64,000 nucleotides of DNA from an uncultured Oleiphilaceae bacterium (GCA_913060665.1 CAJXUY010000019.1:1-64000), one strand, 5' to 3'; numbered from the stretch's first letter, positions 8,857 to 18,812 are shown. The notes: generated by a model not told the origin, from the sequence alone. Numbers and translations: made by a program.

Positions 8857-10305
8857 ATGGCTAAAACAACGATTCTAATTGTAGAAGATGATCGAGAGTT
8901 ACGAGAAGCATTGAGTACGACGCTTGAAATTGCCGGTTATGATTGTGTTACGGCCGACTCGGCTGAGTCTGCAATTCCAATACTTGAGAAAAAAGTCGTT
9001 GAATTGGTAGTAAGTGATGTCAATATGCCGGGTATGAATGGGCATGAGTTGCTGGAATATATCCATCGGCAGTTCCCTGGCATTCCCGCTATGTTAATTA
9101 CTGCCTATGGTCAAATTAGTGATGCCGTATCGGCCATGCAGTCTGGTGCTGTTGATTATATCGTCAAGCCGTTTGAACCAAGTGTTTTGATAGAGTCTGT
9201 TAAGCGAGTACTCGGGTCTGTTAACACCTCTAAAGAAGGTCAGCCTGTTGCTGAAGACCCGTTTAGCCGTCAGTTGTTCCAGTTAGCGAGAAAGGTGGCT
9301 GTATCGGATTCGACCGTGATGATTGCAGGTGAGAGTGGTACCGGGAAGGAAGTGCTCGCTCGTTATATTCATGCTTGTTCACCAAGAAAGAGTCATCCGT
9401 TTATTGCACTTAACTGTGCGGCGATACCTGAAAACATGCTAGAGGCTATACTGTTTGGTCACGAAAAGGGCGCTTATACCGGCGCTTACAATAGTGCGCC
9501 AGGAAAATTTGAACAAGCTAATGGTGGCACTATACTGCTTGATGAAATATCTGAAATGGATCTTGGGCTACAAGCCAAATTGTTGCGGGTTATTCAGGAA
9601 AGAGAGGTAGAGCGAGTTGGTGGAAGAAAGACGATATCATTAGATGTTAGAGTGCTGGCCACCACTAATAGAGACCTTAAAGAGTATGTCGCTGAGGGTA
9701 AGTTTAGGGAGGATTTGTACTATCGCTTGAGCGTGTTTCCGATGCAGTGGAAGCCTCTCAGAGAAAGGCCTTTAGATATTGTTCCGCTCGCAGAAAGGCT
9801 GTTGAATGACCATATAGTCAAAATGAAGTTACCGTCTATAGTGTTTGATCATTCTGCCAAGGTTGCTATGCAACACTATGGTTGGCCTGGCAATGTTCGT
9901 GAGCTCGATAACGCCGTTCAACGAGCGCTGATCTTGCAACAGGGTAATGTTATCTCAGGCACCGATCTATGCCTTGATTCTGATTCCGGACAAAACTTCG
10001 GCAGTGATTCTGCTGTGTTTAGTACGACGACTAGCGCATATGAGCAGTCAATTTCTAATAGTGATGGCTTATCAATGGTTGAGGGTGGAGGTGTCGAGCA
10101 GCTCGAAGCTGATGGTGCTAGTGTGCTCGGGCAAGATCTAAAGCAGCGCGAATTTAAAATAATTATTGATATGCTTCGCAAGGAAAACGGGCGTAAAAAA
10201 CAGACTGCCGAAAAGCTCGGTATTAGTCCACGAACACTTAGGTACAAGATGGCTCGTATGAGAGAGTGCGGGATTGATTTAGATGCAGAAATGTCGGCAG
10301 CGTAG
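8857..10305 (+). CDS. fleR: FleR, sigma-54-dependent response regulator
   Basis: FleR is activated by FleS and turns on basal body, hook and related genes with RpoN. Domain order is a receiver with phospho-acceptor D54 (SDVNMPG), an AAA+ domain with Walker A GESGTGKE at 158-165, and a C-terminal Fis-type helix-turn-helix (about 435-475). The sigma-54 loop reads GAYTGA at 205-210 where most family members have GAFTGA. A Ser/Glu-rich linker at about 375-425 precedes the DNA-binding domain. At 482 residues it is of normal length. A terminator follows, so fleSR is a closed unit. Confidence 0.94.
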   Translation: MAKTTILIVEDDRELREALSTTLEIAGYDCVTADSAESAIPILEKKVVELVVSDVNMPGMNGHELLEYIHRQFPGIPAMLITAYGQISDAVSAMQSGAVDYIVKPFEPSVLIESVKRVLGSVNTSKEGQPVAEDPFSRQLFQLARKVAVSDSTVMIAGESGTGKEVLARYIHACSPRKSHPFIALNCAAIPENMLEAILFGHEKGAYTGAYNSAPGKFEQANGGTILLDEISEMDLGLQAKLLRVIQEREVERVGGRKTISLDVRVLATTNRDLKEYVAEGKFREDLYYRLSVFPMQWKPLRERPLDIVPLAERLLNDHIVKMKLPSIVFDHSAKVAMQHYGWPGNVRELDNAVQRALILQQGNVISGTDLCLDSDSGQNFGSDSAVFSTTTSAYEQSISNSDGLSMVEGGGVEQLEADGASVLGQDLKQREFKIIIDMLRKENGRKKQTAEKLGISPRTLRYKMARMRECGIDLDAEMSAA

Positions 10306-10345
10306 ACCTTAAAAACGTATTTTTTCTACTTATTAGTTTCAGTCT

Positions 10346-10367
10346 AGGGGCCTCTGGCCCCTTTTTT
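10346..10367 (+). terminator. Terminator of fleSR
   Basis: The arms AGGGGCC and GGCCCCT enclose a 3-4 base loop (tct) and run straight into seven T. It is a textbook rho-independent terminator. Confidence 0.88.
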
Positions 10368-10382
10368 ATACTCAAATCCAAA

Positions 10383-10400
10383 TTGGCCTGTTTTGTGCTA
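10383..10400 (+). promoter_or_regulatory. Sigma-54 promoter of fliEFGHIJ
   Basis: TTGGCC-TGTTT-TGTGCT has GG at 10385-10386 and GC at 10397-10398, ten bases apart. The predicted start near 10410 leaves a leader of about 110 bases before fliE. Confidence 0.78.
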
Positions 10401-10522
10401 TAGATAACGTAATGTTATTTTATTTGTTAATCCTGACAGAATATTGGCGCGATATAGCGTGATAAAACCTTAAAAGAAAAATGTAGGTTAGCGAGTCGGG
10501 ATTTTGACGTGAGGAGGTAAGC

Positions 10523-10897
10523 ATGTCTGGTATTGGTCAAGTTTCAGGCAGAGCTGATATTAATCAGGTGCTGGCAGAGATGCGTAACCTAAAGGCTCAG
10601 GTGCAACGACCTGAGGCGCTGCAGGAACCATCGCCATCAACAAGTGTTACATCAGTCAAGCCTACTGAGCCTGAGCAAAGCTTTGGCTCACTGCTGACTC
10701 GAGCAGTTGATAGCGTTAATGACACACAGCAAAATGCCTCAGCCCTTAGAACGGCTTATGAGCAGGGTGACCCCTCTGTCGACATTACTCGGGTGATGAT
10801 TGAAGCTCAAAAGTCGACGGTCTCATTTCAAGCATTAACTCAAGTTAGAAACAAAGTCGTTCAGGCATATGAAGACATTATGAAGATGCCAATTTAG
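10523..10897 (+). CDS. fliE: FliE, MS ring-rod junction protein
   Basis: FliE joins the MS ring to the rod and is an early export substrate. At 124 residues it has the expected length. The C-terminal half carries the family pattern, with SFGSLLTRAVDSVND, then DPSVDITRVMIEAQKS, and the ending FQALTQVRNKVVQAYEDIMKM. A strong ribosome site, GAGGAGG, lies 6 bases before ATG 10523. It heads the fliEFGHIJ operon behind a sigma-54 promoter. Confidence 0.95.
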   Translation: MSGIGQVSGRADINQVLAEMRNLKAQVQRPEALQEPSPSTSVTSVKPTEPEQSFGSLLTRAVDSVNDTQQNASALRTAYEQGDPSVDITRVMIEAQKSTVSFQALTQVRNKVVQAYEDIMKMPI

Positions 10898-10968
10898 TTG
10901 ACTCTAATTGGTTCTCATATTCATCTTAGTTACCGAACAAGATAGAACAAAATAATAGGTATAAGGTC

Positions 10969-12690
10969 ATGGCGAACGTTCCTGCAGAAACCAATAATAA
11001 TGTCCCCGCGACCACGGGTTCAACCGCTTCAGGTTCGGTGACGTCTAACGAGCCGGATAGCGAAATGTTTATGGGCTTTAATAAGCTTAACCTTATGCGT
11101 CAAGTTGGCCTGATGATCGGGTTGGCGGCCAGTGTTGCATTAGGGTTGTCGGTAGTTTTATGGGCGCAGGAACCCAATTACCAGCCGATCATGAGTAACA
11201 TTAATAATATGGACATTAATGAAGTGTCCACGCTTCTAAGTCAAAATGATATTACCTATAAAATTGACCCATCTTCTGGTGTTCTGCTGGTAGAGTCTAG
11301 TGAAGTTCATCGAGCAAGGTTGAAGTTAGCTGCTGCGGGAATCACTGAAGAGAAGCCTGCAGGTTTTGAATTATTGGATCAGGAGCAGGGGTTAGGGACT
11401 AGTCAGTTTATGGAGTCAACCCGGTTTAAAAGGGGGCTTGAAGGCGAGTTATCTAAAACTATTTCCAGTTTGCGAAACGTGAGAAGTGCACGTGTACATC
11501 TAGCTATTCCTAAGCGTTCGGTGTTTGTTCGTGATACTAGAAAGCCAACGGCGTCGGTGTTTGTAGAGGTGTTTAGTGGTAGGCCTTTAGCTAAGGGGCA
11601 GGTTGACTCGGTTGTGAATCTTGTTGCCGGTAGCGTGCCTGAAATGAACAAAGAAGATGTAACTGTCGTCGACCAAAAAGGGAACTTACTATCTCAGAAG
11701 GATGAAAGCTCAGAAGACCGCATGGCATCAAGAGAGTTTGATTACTCCAGAAAGATGGAGAAGGTTCTCAATGGTCGAGTATCTAGTATCTTGGAACCAA
11801 TATTAGGAAGTGGTCGGTTTAGATCAGAGGTGTCGGCGGAAGTAGACTTTACTACCGTTGAGCAAGCAGAAGAGATATTCAATCCAGATATGCAGGCAAT
11901 TCGAAGCGAGCAAACCCTTGATGAGCAGCGAGTAGCGGGAAACCAAGGGGGGATTCCGGGAGCTCTAGCGAACCAACCTCCTGGGGCAGCCAATGTGCCA
12001 GAGGTTGCAGGGGGCGAAGGTGAAGGCGCTGCTGGAGGCATGTCAGATCTTCGGAAGCAAACGACCCGTAACTATGAAGTTGATCGAACGGTGAGTTATA
12101 CCAAGCAACAGCCTGGGCGAGTTAAGCGACTGACCGTAGCGGTTGCTATTGATGATATACGAAAAGTTAACCCAGAGAATGGAGAGGTTAGTTTTGCCCC
12201 ATGGACTGAAAACGAACTCCAGCGTTTAACGCTGTTGGTAAGAAATGCGGTCGGCTACTCTGCCTCTCGGGGTGATAGTGTGAATGTTATTAATACCCCT
12301 TTTGCTCCTGAAGAAATAATCGCATTTGAAGAGACTCCTATTTGGCAGCAACAGTGGTTGCTAGATTTTGTTAAGCCTATTATGGCGGGTATTGTCATAC
12401 TCATTCTTGTGCTTGGATTGGTCAGGCCAACCTTGAAAAGTTTGGCCCAAAGTGGACAGCAGGCAAAAGAGCTGGCGCTAGCAGGGGATGAGGATGGGTT
12501 GGCAGAACTAGATCAGCTTGGAGAAGGCAGCCCGGAAGGTAAAGTGACGCTTAGCTCAACGGACGAATTCCTTTTACCCGGCGCATCAGAAGGGTATGAT
12601 AAACAACTCAACGCCCTTAAAGGGCTGGTAGTGGAAGATCCGGCGAGAGTTGCGCAAGTGGTAAGACAGTGGGTGAATGCAGATGACTGA
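10969..12690 (+). CDS. fliF: FliF, flagellar MS-ring protein
   Basis: FliF forms the inner-membrane MS ring on which the rotor and export gate are built. The 573-residue protein has a polar N-terminus (about 1-40), a first membrane segment (about 45-67), two ring-building modules (YscJ/FliF fold, beginning YQPIMSNINNMDINEVSTLL), a Gly/Pro/Ala-rich loop near 320-350, a second membrane segment (about 467-488) and a cytoplasmic tail that binds FliG. It ends 14 bases inside the reading frame of fliG, so the two are translationally coupled. Confidence 0.97.
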   Translation: MANVPAETNNNVPATTGSTASGSVTSNEPDSEMFMGFNKLNLMRQVGLMIGLAASVALGLSVVLWAQEPNYQPIMSNINNMDINEVSTLLSQNDITYKIDPSSGVLLVESSEVHRARLKLAAAGITEEKPAGFELLDQEQGLGTSQFMESTRFKRGLEGELSKTISSLRNVRSARVHLAIPKRSVFVRDTRKPTASVFVEVFSGRPLAKGQVDSVVNLVAGSVPEMNKEDVTVVDQKGNLLSQKDESSEDRMASREFDYSRKMEKVLNGRVSSILEPILGSGRFRSEVSAEVDFTTVEQAEEIFNPDMQAIRSEQTLDEQRVAGNQGGIPGALANQPPGAANVPEVAGGEGEGAAGGMSDLRKQTTRNYEVDRTVSYTKQQPGRVKRLTVAVAIDDIRKVNPENGEVSFAPWTENELQRLTLLVRNAVGYSASRGDSVNVINTPFAPEEIIAFEETPIWQQQWLLDFVKPIMAGIVILILVLGLVRPTLKSLAQSGQQAKELALAGDEDGLAELDQLGEGSPEGKVTLSSTDEFLLPGASEGYDKQLNALKGLVVEDPARVAQVVRQWVNADD

Positions 12691-13714
12691 TGAACAGGCT
12701 GGCGGTGGAGAGAAAAAACTTCCAAAGGTCGGGCGTGTAGACGCTGCCGCGATACTATTGATGTCGTTAGGAGAAGCAGATGCTGCGCAAATTCTAAAGC
12801 ATATGGGGCCGAAAGAGGTTCAACGTGTAGGTACTGCGATGACCCAGCTTGCAGATGTTACGCAAGAGCAGGTTGAGGCTGTAACGGGTCAGTTCCTTGA
12901 AGCGGTGGGCGACCAAACCGGAATGGGTATCGGTGCTGATGACTACATCAGAACGATGCTGACTCAGGCGCTGGGTGAAGATAAAGCATCTAGTTTGATT
13001 GATCGAATACTCATTGGCGGTAATACTACAGGGCTAGATACTCTAAAGTGGATGGAGTCACGCTCAGTAGCTGACATCATTCGCTATGAGCATCCTCAGA
13101 TCCAAGCCATCGTCGTTTCTTATCTTGACCCCGACCAAGCCGCTGAAGTACTGACTAATTTTGATGATAAAGTTAGACTTGATATCGTTATGCGAGTCGC
13201 TGCGTTGGATGCGGTTCACCCTCAAGCATTGCAAGAATTAAATGCCATTCTCGAAAAACAGTTTTCCGGCAGCTCATCAACTAAAACCAGTAAAATTGGT
13301 GGTATTAAGCGTGCAGCCGATATCATGAACTTCCTGGACAGTGGTGTTGAAGGAGAGTTGATGGATAGCATCAAAGAGATGGATGCAGACTTAGGTGGCG
13401 ACATAGAAGACCTGATGTTCGTGTTTGATAACCTCAAGGAGGTTGATGATCGTGGTATACAAGCGCTGTTGAGAGAAGTCTCTTCAGATGTGCTTATCAT
13501 CGCCCTAAAGGGCTCAGACGACGAAATGAAAGAAAAAATATTCAAGAATATGTCTAAACGTGCAGCCGAATTGTTGCGAGATGACCTTGAAGCGAAAGGT
13601 CCAGTGAAGCTCAGTGAAGTGGAAGGCTCCCAGAAAGATATTCTTACTATAGCGCGCAGAATGGCTGACGCTGGTGAGATTTCATTAGGTGGTGCTGGCG
13701 AAGAGATGATATAA
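12677..13714 (+). CDS. fliG: FliG, rotor switch protein
   Basis: FliG sits on the MS ring, binds FliM and takes torque from the stator. The three armadillo-like domains are present: an N-terminal FliF-binding domain, a middle domain with the FliM-binding motif EHPQ (YEHPQIQAIVVSYL, near residues 138-151), and a C-terminal domain with the charged torque helix (DDRGIQALLREVSSDVL). At 345 residues it is of normal size. Start codons at 12677 and 12683 are both possible; both overlap the end of fliF. Confidence 0.96.
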   Translation: MQMTDEQAGGGEKKLPKVGRVDAAAILLMSLGEADAAQILKHMGPKEVQRVGTAMTQLADVTQEQVEAVTGQFLEAVGDQTGMGIGADDYIRTMLTQALGEDKASSLIDRILIGGNTTGLDTLKWMESRSVADIIRYEHPQIQAIVVSYLDPDQAAEVLTNFDDKVRLDIVMRVAALDAVHPQALQELNAILEKQFSGSSSTKTSKIGGIKRAADIMNFLDSGVEGELMDSIKEMDADLGGDIEDLMFVFDNLKEVDDRGIQALLREVSSDVLIIALKGSDDEMKEKIFKNMSKRAAELLRDDLEAKGPVKLSEVEGSQKDILTIARRMADAGEISLGGAGEEMI

Positions 13715-13738
13715 CCATGAGCCGTTACGAGGTTCAAT

Positions 13739-14728
13739 ATGTCAGATAAAAAAAGTGTTCGCATTCCTGCAGACCAGTTGACCGCCTATGAAAGGTGGGA
13801 GCTACCGGCAATGCAGCCGGGTGGTAACGATGTCATTCGTTCGCAAGTCTCCTCTGCCGAAATCCCGGTAAAACCATTAACTGCTTCCGACCTCGAAAAA
13901 ATTCGTATTGAGGCTTATGAGGCAGGTTGTGCTGAAGGAAAAGAAGAAGGGTATACAAAGGGGCACGCAGAAGGGCTTGAAAAAGGTTTTCAAGAAGGGC
14001 TTGAAAATGGTACACAGCAGGGCCTTCAACAAGGACAGCAAACAGGTCAACAGCAAAAGCAAGTCGAAATAGACGAGACTATCGCCAGACTTAATAGTGT
14101 AATGGCGAAGTTACTTAACCCTATCAAACAGCATGATGACGAAATTGAAGAAGCTTTATTAAACCTCGTATTAGCGGTCAGCCGTGCGGTTATCATGAGA
14201 GAGCTTTCTTTAGATAGCCAACAGATTCGTCAGACGCTAATGGATGCGTTAGGCTTATTACCACCCAGTGCTTCAAATGTTAAAATAACGATCAACAGTG
14301 CAGATTATGATGATGTATTTTCGATAGCAGAGTCTATCTCTGGTGATGCCCAAGTGATTAAGTCTGATGAAATCCTGCCGGGCGGATGTAAGGTCGAAAC
14401 ATTACATAGTCAGATAGATTCGACGGTTGAAAAACGGTTTCAAAAGACAGTTCAACAGATGTTAGATCGTCATGCCTCAAGTCTTGCTGTAGATGAAGTG
14501 CCTGATTTGACAGACTCAATGAATGATATGACTGATTTTCATCGTGATGTTCTGGAGAGTACAGAGCATTGCGAAGAATCGACCGTTAAAGAAGAGTCTA
14601 TTGCTACAGAAGAGTCTGTCACTACCTTAGAACCAGCGGCTACAGTAGAACCCGCAATCGACTCAGAATCCGCTAGCTCGTCTAAACCTGACATTAAGCC
14701 TGCTGAAGACTCCGATGAACCTTCCTGA
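13739..14728 (+). CDS. fliH: FliH, regulator of the export ATPase
   Basis: FliH dimers hold and restrain the FliI ATPase and dock it to the C ring. Residues about 60-105 form a run of GxxxG-type repeats ([15 protein letters not shown] and so on), the helix-dimer signature of FliH. The conserved C-terminal stator-like domain follows at about 125-250. After that comes an acidic, Ser/Thr/Glu-rich tail of about 70 residues, which makes the protein 329 residues long, well above the usual 230-270. The tail is probably disordered. It overlaps fliI by 14 bases. Confidence 0.93.
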   Translation: MSDKKSVRIPADQLTAYERWELPAMQPGGNDVIRSQVSSAEIPVKPLTASDLEKIRIEAYEAGCAEGKEEGYTKGHAEGLEKGFQEGLENGTQQGLQQGQQTGQQQKQVEIDETIARLNSVMAKLLNPIKQHDDEIEEALLNLVLAVSRAVIMRELSLDSQQIRQTLMDALGLLPPSASNVKITINSADYDDVFSIAESISGDAQVIKSDEILPGGCKVETLHSQIDSTVEKRFQKTVQQMLDRHASSLAVDEVPDLTDSMNDMTDFHRDVLESTEHCEESTVKEESIATEESVTTLEPAATVEPAIDSESASSSKPDIKPAEDSDEPS

Positions 14729-16085
14729 GCGACTTAAACAATACCAAGCACTTATTCCAGATGAAATCGCTCCTGAGGTAACAGGGCGGCTGACTCGCAT
14801 GGTTGGATTAACGTTGGAAGCTGTGGGTTGCCCCATGGTGGTCGGAGAACGTTGTTTGATTGTTGGAAGTGGGTTGCATCCTGTAGAAGCTGAAGTGGTG
14901 GGGTTTGACGGCGACCGCATGTTTTTGATGCCTTTAACCGCTATAGATGGCTTGAAGCCAGGTGCTCGCGTAATACCCATCGAAAGTGCAGGCCAGATAC
15001 CGGTAGGGTTTAATTTATTAGGGCGAGTTATTAACGGTGCTGCAGAGCCCCTCGATAACTTAGGCCCGTTAGAGCCAAACGCACATATTCCATATAATGG
15101 CAAAACCATTAACCCCTTGGATAGAGCTCCAATTAGAGAGTCGATGGATGTCGGTATTCGGGCGATAAACAGCATGTTGTCGGTGGGGACTGGTCAGCGT
15201 TTGGGCTTATTTGCGGGCAGTGGCGTTGGTAAAAGTATGCTGTTAGGGATGATGACAAAATTCACCTCTGCGGATATCACTATTGTCGGTTTAATTGGTG
15301 AGCGTGGCCGCGAGGTCAAAGAGTTCATAGAAGACATTCTAGGCCCAGAAGGCCTGGCTAGATCCGTTGTGATCGCAGCGCCAGCTGATGACTCCCCGTT
15401 AATGCGCCTCAGGGCTGCGATGCTAACAACGAGAGTGGCTGAGTACTTTAGAGATCAAGGTAAAAATGTTTTACTGTTAATGGATTCGCTTACACGATAT
15501 GCCCAAGCGCAGCGAGAAATTGCATTGGCGGTTGGCGAGCCTCCGGCTACCAAAGGGTACCCGCCTTCAGTGTTTGCAAAATTGCCACAACTTGTAGAGC
15601 GTGCAGGTAACGGACTGCCCGGTGGAGGGTCTATTACGGCGTTCTATACCGTCTTAACGGAAGGCGATGATCAGCAAGACCCCATTGCAGACGCCTCAAG
15701 GGCAATACTGGATGGACATATCGTTTTGTCCAGACGACTAGCAGAGGAAGGGCATTATCCAGCTATCGACGTAGAGGCTTCAATTAGTCGAGTGATGCCG
15801 CATATTGTTAGTCCAGACCATATGAAATCAGCACAAAAATTCAAGCAAGTTTACGCTCGTTATCAGCAAGCAAGGGATCTGATTAGCGTTGGTGCTTATG
15901 TACCTGGCTCAGACCCGGAAACTGATTTTGCGATAGAGCGCATTGAGTCTATGAAGCAGTTTTTGCAACAAAGCTTGCAGGATAAATCGACTTATTCTGA
16001 AAGTGTAGAGCAGCTATCCCAAGTGATGAGCAATGTGCCTGCAGGGGAAGTACCGCCAGCCCCAGCAGAAACACCGTTACAATAG
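14715..16085 (+). CDS. fliI: FliI, flagellar export ATPase
   Basis: FliI is the F1-beta-like hexameric ATPase that unloads chaperones and feeds substrates to the export gate. The Walker A motif GSGVGKS is at residues 168-174, and the Walker B strand ([18 protein letters not shown]) follows. The type III ATPase pattern [14 protein letters not shown] is also present. It is 456 residues and full length, and lies between fliH and fliJ as usual. Confidence 0.97.
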   Translation: MNLPERLKQYQALIPDEIAPEVTGRLTRMVGLTLEAVGCPMVVGERCLIVGSGLHPVEAEVVGFDGDRMFLMPLTAIDGLKPGARVIPIESAGQIPVGFNLLGRVINGAAEPLDNLGPLEPNAHIPYNGKTINPLDRAPIRESMDVGIRAINSMLSVGTGQRLGLFAGSGVGKSMLLGMMTKFTSADITIVGLIGERGREVKEFIEDILGPEGLARSVVIAAPADDSPLMRLRAAMLTTRVAEYFRDQGKNVLLLMDSLTRYAQAQREIALAVGEPPATKGYPPSVFAKLPQLVERAGNGLPGGGSITAFYTVLTEGDDQQDPIADASRAILDGHIVLSRRLAEEGHYPAIDVEASISRVMPHIVSPDHMKSAQKFKQVYARYQQARDLISVGAYVPGSDPETDFAIERIESMKQFLQQSLQDKSTYSESVEQLSQVMSNVPAGEVPPAPAETPLQ

Positions 16086-16148
16086 TGTGTCGTTAATAGG
16101 CAAGGTTAAGTCTGCAATAGGTTACAACGGTAGCCAGGTTGAAACAGT

Positions 16149-16580
16149 ATGAGGCGTTCTAAGAGGCTGCAGGTAGTTTTAGAGTTGGCAAAAAGAAATG
16201 AAGATGCGGCGCTAAAAGTGATGCAGTCGTCGCAAAACAACCTCAATCAACAGCATGAGAAAATGCAGGAGCTTGTTCGCTACCAGCAAGAATATCAGCA
16301 AGCGCTGCGCGACGCGTTTTCTTCAGGTGCAACAGCCGCTAACTGTGCCACCTACCAGCATTTCTTATCTCAGGTAGGTGGTGCTATTGAGCAGCAACAG
16401 CTGGTTGTTACTCTAGCGGAAGAACAGTTGGATAAGGCCAGAAAACACTGGCAATCATTGTATGAAAAGCAAAAGGGCATGGGTGGACTCATCGACCGTT
16501 TTCGTGACGAAGAAGATTTGGACCTTGAGAAAAAAGAGCAAAAAATGATCGATGAGATTTCTCAGCGAAAAAGATCTTAG
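16149..16580 (+). CDS. fliJ: FliJ, export chaperone and ATPase stalk
   Basis: This 143-residue, almost entirely helical coiled-coil protein fits into the FliI hexamer like the gamma subunit of F1 and recycles chaperones. It is rich in Gln, Lys and Glu, with no hydrophobic segment. The call rests on coiled-coil character, length and position directly after fliI. It is the last flagellar gene before the accessory region; fliK follows only about 12 kb later. Confidence 0.92.
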   Translation: MRRSKRLQVVLELAKRNEDAALKVMQSSQNNLNQQHEKMQELVRYQQEYQQALRDAFSSGATAANCATYQHFLSQVGGAIEQQQLVVTLAEEQLDKARKHWQSLYEKQKGMGGLIDRFRDEEDLDLEKKEQKMIDEISQRKRS

Positions 16581-16658
16581 CCGCTTTGGCGCTAAGTATG
16601 TTTGAACGTTCTATTTCAACCCTTACTTGTATTAGCCTCGACAAGCCGGAGGTGTCTG

Positions 16659-16730
16659 ATGATCGCGAACCGTATTAATCAAGCGAAAACGCTCAGTGCT
16701 CGAGTTGAATACCATATGTTGAGTATTTGA
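16659..16730 (+). CDS. Possible 23-residue peptide ORF with a strong ribosome site
   Basis: ATG 16659 opens 23 codons (MIANRINQAKTLSARVEYHM and three more residues) ended by TGA at 16728-16730. GGAGGTG at 16648-16654 is spaced 6 bases from the ATG, as good as any ribosome site in the window. The peptide has no hydrophobic segment and resembles nothing I recognise. It could be a genuine microprotein, a leader, or the stump of a gene broken when the neighbouring minus-strand pair arrived. Confidence 0.35.
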   Translation: MIANRINQAKTLSARVEYHMLSI

Positions 16731-16763
16731 GTGGCAATAACTCATCAACCTCTCTCAATTTTA

Positions 16764-18257
16764 TCAATACTTAAACTGGACGTTAAGCTTATCAAGTTGG
16801 CTAGCCAAAGCCTCAAGCTCACTTGAAACAACCTTAACGTTTTGAATTTTTTCGTTGACCGCTGAACCTGATTCAGAAATCGCAGTGATATTAGCGCATA
16901 TCTCTGTTGTCACGGTACTTTGTTCATTTGATGACGATGCTATTAATTGATTCATTTCGTTCATATCATTAATCGAAGACGACACTTGCTCCATCAGTTT
17001 CAGGTTTGTATGAGTATTTTCAACACTGTTCCCAACCAGCGATTGGCTTGAGTCAATTGCTTTAACCGCTGAACTGCTTCCTTTTTGTAACCCTGCAATC
17101 ATTTGATCAATTTCTTGGGTTGACTGCTGTGTTCTTTGTGCGAGTGATCTTACTTCATCTGCAACCACTGCGAAGCCCCGACCTTGTTCACCAGCTCTAG
17201 CCGCTTCAATCGCAGCATTTAATGCTAAAAGATTAGTTTGTTCTGCAATACCCCTGATTACGTCAAGTAATGAGCCTATCTGGGACGTTTCGTGATCAAG
17301 TGAACCAATTGTTTCTGAGGCACATACAATCTCCTTCTCTAGCTGGCTAATACTTAACTCAGTCTGCTCACTTGAGTGTTTACATTCGTTGGCATAGTTA
17401 CTGGCGTTATCTGCTGTATCCGCTGCTTGCTTCGCATTATTAGTGACTTCTTGAGAGGATGCTGTCATTTCTTCTACTGCAGCAGCAATCATATTGGTTT
17501 GGCTATACTGCACCTCAAACTGTTCTTGAACAACTTCTGTAACTTGGACTAACTCTTTACTTGTATTGTGTAGGGCGTTGGTATTTTGTGCTACTTGATT
17601 AACCAGATCCCTTACTGCCGCGGTGTAGTCGTCAAAGTGTTTTAATAGCTCACTCGCGCCACTTGTTTTAACGGTGAGGTCGATTGTATCGCCGCCAACA
17701 ATTTGTTCCGTTACCAGCGTTAGTTCTCTAGAAGCCTTGTATTCTTTTTTCAAGTCATAAGACATCCACAGAACAATAGCAGTCTCTATAACAACATAGC
17801 TTGCATGAACGCATATGACCCACCATCCGGAATTAGCTTCAGGTAAAACCCAAATGTTAGCGTTTTGACCCTGAAGGTAATAGAACAAAAAATGATGTAC
17901 AGCAATCGTTGCAGCTGCAGCTATAACAGGAACCCAATCTTTATAAAATAATAGTAAAGCGATGAATACAAATACACCGAAGTGAAATTCAATCATTCCA
18001 TGCATTTGCTGTATATGAAGAGAGGTCATTACCATCAGGCCGGCACCCATGGCAATACGAGATACAACCTGCCCAGGGGCCATATAATGAATGCCCGTAA
18101 TAGCACCTAATGTGCCTCCGCCAATCAGTAATGCTTCTAGCCAGGTGTCGTAGAAACTGGCTAATGCAAGCGCTAAAATGAATGAGCCTGCATGAAGAAT
18201 TAGCATTAGTCGGCCAGACTTTATGTAATTCTCAATCATAATGTTTTGAACTGGCAT
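16764..18257 (-). CDS. Methyl-accepting chemotaxis protein with multi-pass membrane sensor
   Basis: This 497-residue receptor has no periplasmic ligand domain. The first roughly 185 residues are about six membrane helices, with [12 protein letters not shown] between two of them. A cytoplasmic coiled coil follows, with the conserved hairpin tip ([21 protein letters not shown], then [16 protein letters not shown]) at about residues 325-375. No HAMP domain is apparent, and the C-terminus (LNVQFKY) lacks a CheR-tethering pentapeptide. The sensor may read membrane state or a small hydrophobic signal; the ligand is unknown. AAGG lies 8 bases before the ATG. It is the second gene of a pair with the CxC protein at 18273-18812. 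Confidence 0.88.
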   Translation of the reverse strand: MPVQNIMIENYIKSGRLMLILHAGSFILALALASFYDTWLEALLIGGGTLGAITGIHYMAPGQVVSRIAMGAGLMVMTSLHIQQMHGMIEFHFGVFVFIALLLFYKDWVPVIAAAATIAVHHFLFYYLQGQNANIWVLPEANSGWWVICVHASYVVIETAIVLWMSYDLKKEYKASRELTLVTEQIVGGDTIDLTVKTSGASELLKHFDDYTAAVRDLVNQVAQNTNALHNTSKELVQVTEVVQEQFEVQYSQTNMIAAAVEEMTASSQEVTNNAKQAADTADNASNYANECKHSSEQTELSISQLEKEIVCASETIGSLDHETSQIGSLLDVIRGIAEQTNLLALNAAIEAARAGEQGRGFAVVADEVRSLAQRTQQSTQEIDQMIAGLQKGSSSAVKAIDSSQSLVGNSVENTHTNLKLMEQVSSSINDMNEMNQLIASSSNEQSTVTTEICANITAISESGSAVNEKIQNVKVVSSELEALASQLDKLNVQFKY

Positions 18258-18272
18258 ACTTTAACCTTTTTG

Positions 18273-18812
18273 TTATATTAAGTTTTTCGGCCATTGGCAA
18301 AAGCAACCGTACCCAAAGATATTTAACCAGGGGGGTGGAGCTTCGCTACTCAGAGTTAATAATTTATCAGCTAGTAAATCTTCCCCTTGACCGCAAATGG
18401 CATTGTCTGTGTATGGTCCATAATAGATTAGTTTTCCGGTTTCCGACAATACTGCGACAGAAGGGCTTGATATAACCCAGTCTATTGGATTGGTTAATAG
18501 CGTTGATGAATGGTTGTCTTGTGGCGTGATGCTAATATGTTCAACCTGTTTATATTGTTCTTTTAGTTCCTTGATATGTAATTTACTGAAACGTGAGCAA
18601 GCACAGCCATCGTCAACGAAATGGATAAGCGTTACCTTTTTAGATGGGGGGATTATAGGTAACTGCGTCAAAGACTTGAGTTTAGTAATGTTGGCACTTG
18701 AATAAAAAAAGTTCTGGTAGGTATCGTGGAATAAAAACCATGAAGCATAGCTCACGCTCAATATCCAAACGAAAAATATAAGCCACGGTAGGCCCGTAGT
18801 TCGTGAAATCAT
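18273..18812 (-). CDS. Membrane-anchored thioredoxin-like protein with CxC motifs (DUF6436-like)
   Basis: The 179-residue protein has one N-terminal membrane helix (about residues 8-30), so the rest is probably periplasmic. The body looks like a thioredoxin fold: a strand with VTLIHFVDDGCACSRFS, where CxC replaces the usual CxxC, then a helix and strands. A second cysteine pair (YGCFCQWPK) is near the C-terminus, and single cysteines occur elsewhere. I believe it belongs to the DUF6436 family but cannot confirm this. It ends 15 bases before the MCP gene, so the two should be co-transcribed. A redox or metal-linked role with the receptor is a guess from the cysteines and pairing. Confidence 0.65.
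   Translation of the reverse strand: MISRTTGLPWLIFFVWILSVSYASWFLFHDTYQNFFYSSANITKLKSLTQLPIIPPSKKVTLIHFVDDGCACSRFSKLHIKELKEQYKQVEHISITPQDNHSSTLLTNPIDWVISSPSVAVLSETGKLIYYGPYTDNAICGQGEDLLADKLLTLSSEAPPPWLNIFGYGCFCQWPKNLI

Noticed and set aside
16575-16596. Hairpin CTTAGC...GCTAAG at the end of fliJ as a terminator
   Set aside because: Only six base pairs, a nine-base loop and no T tract.
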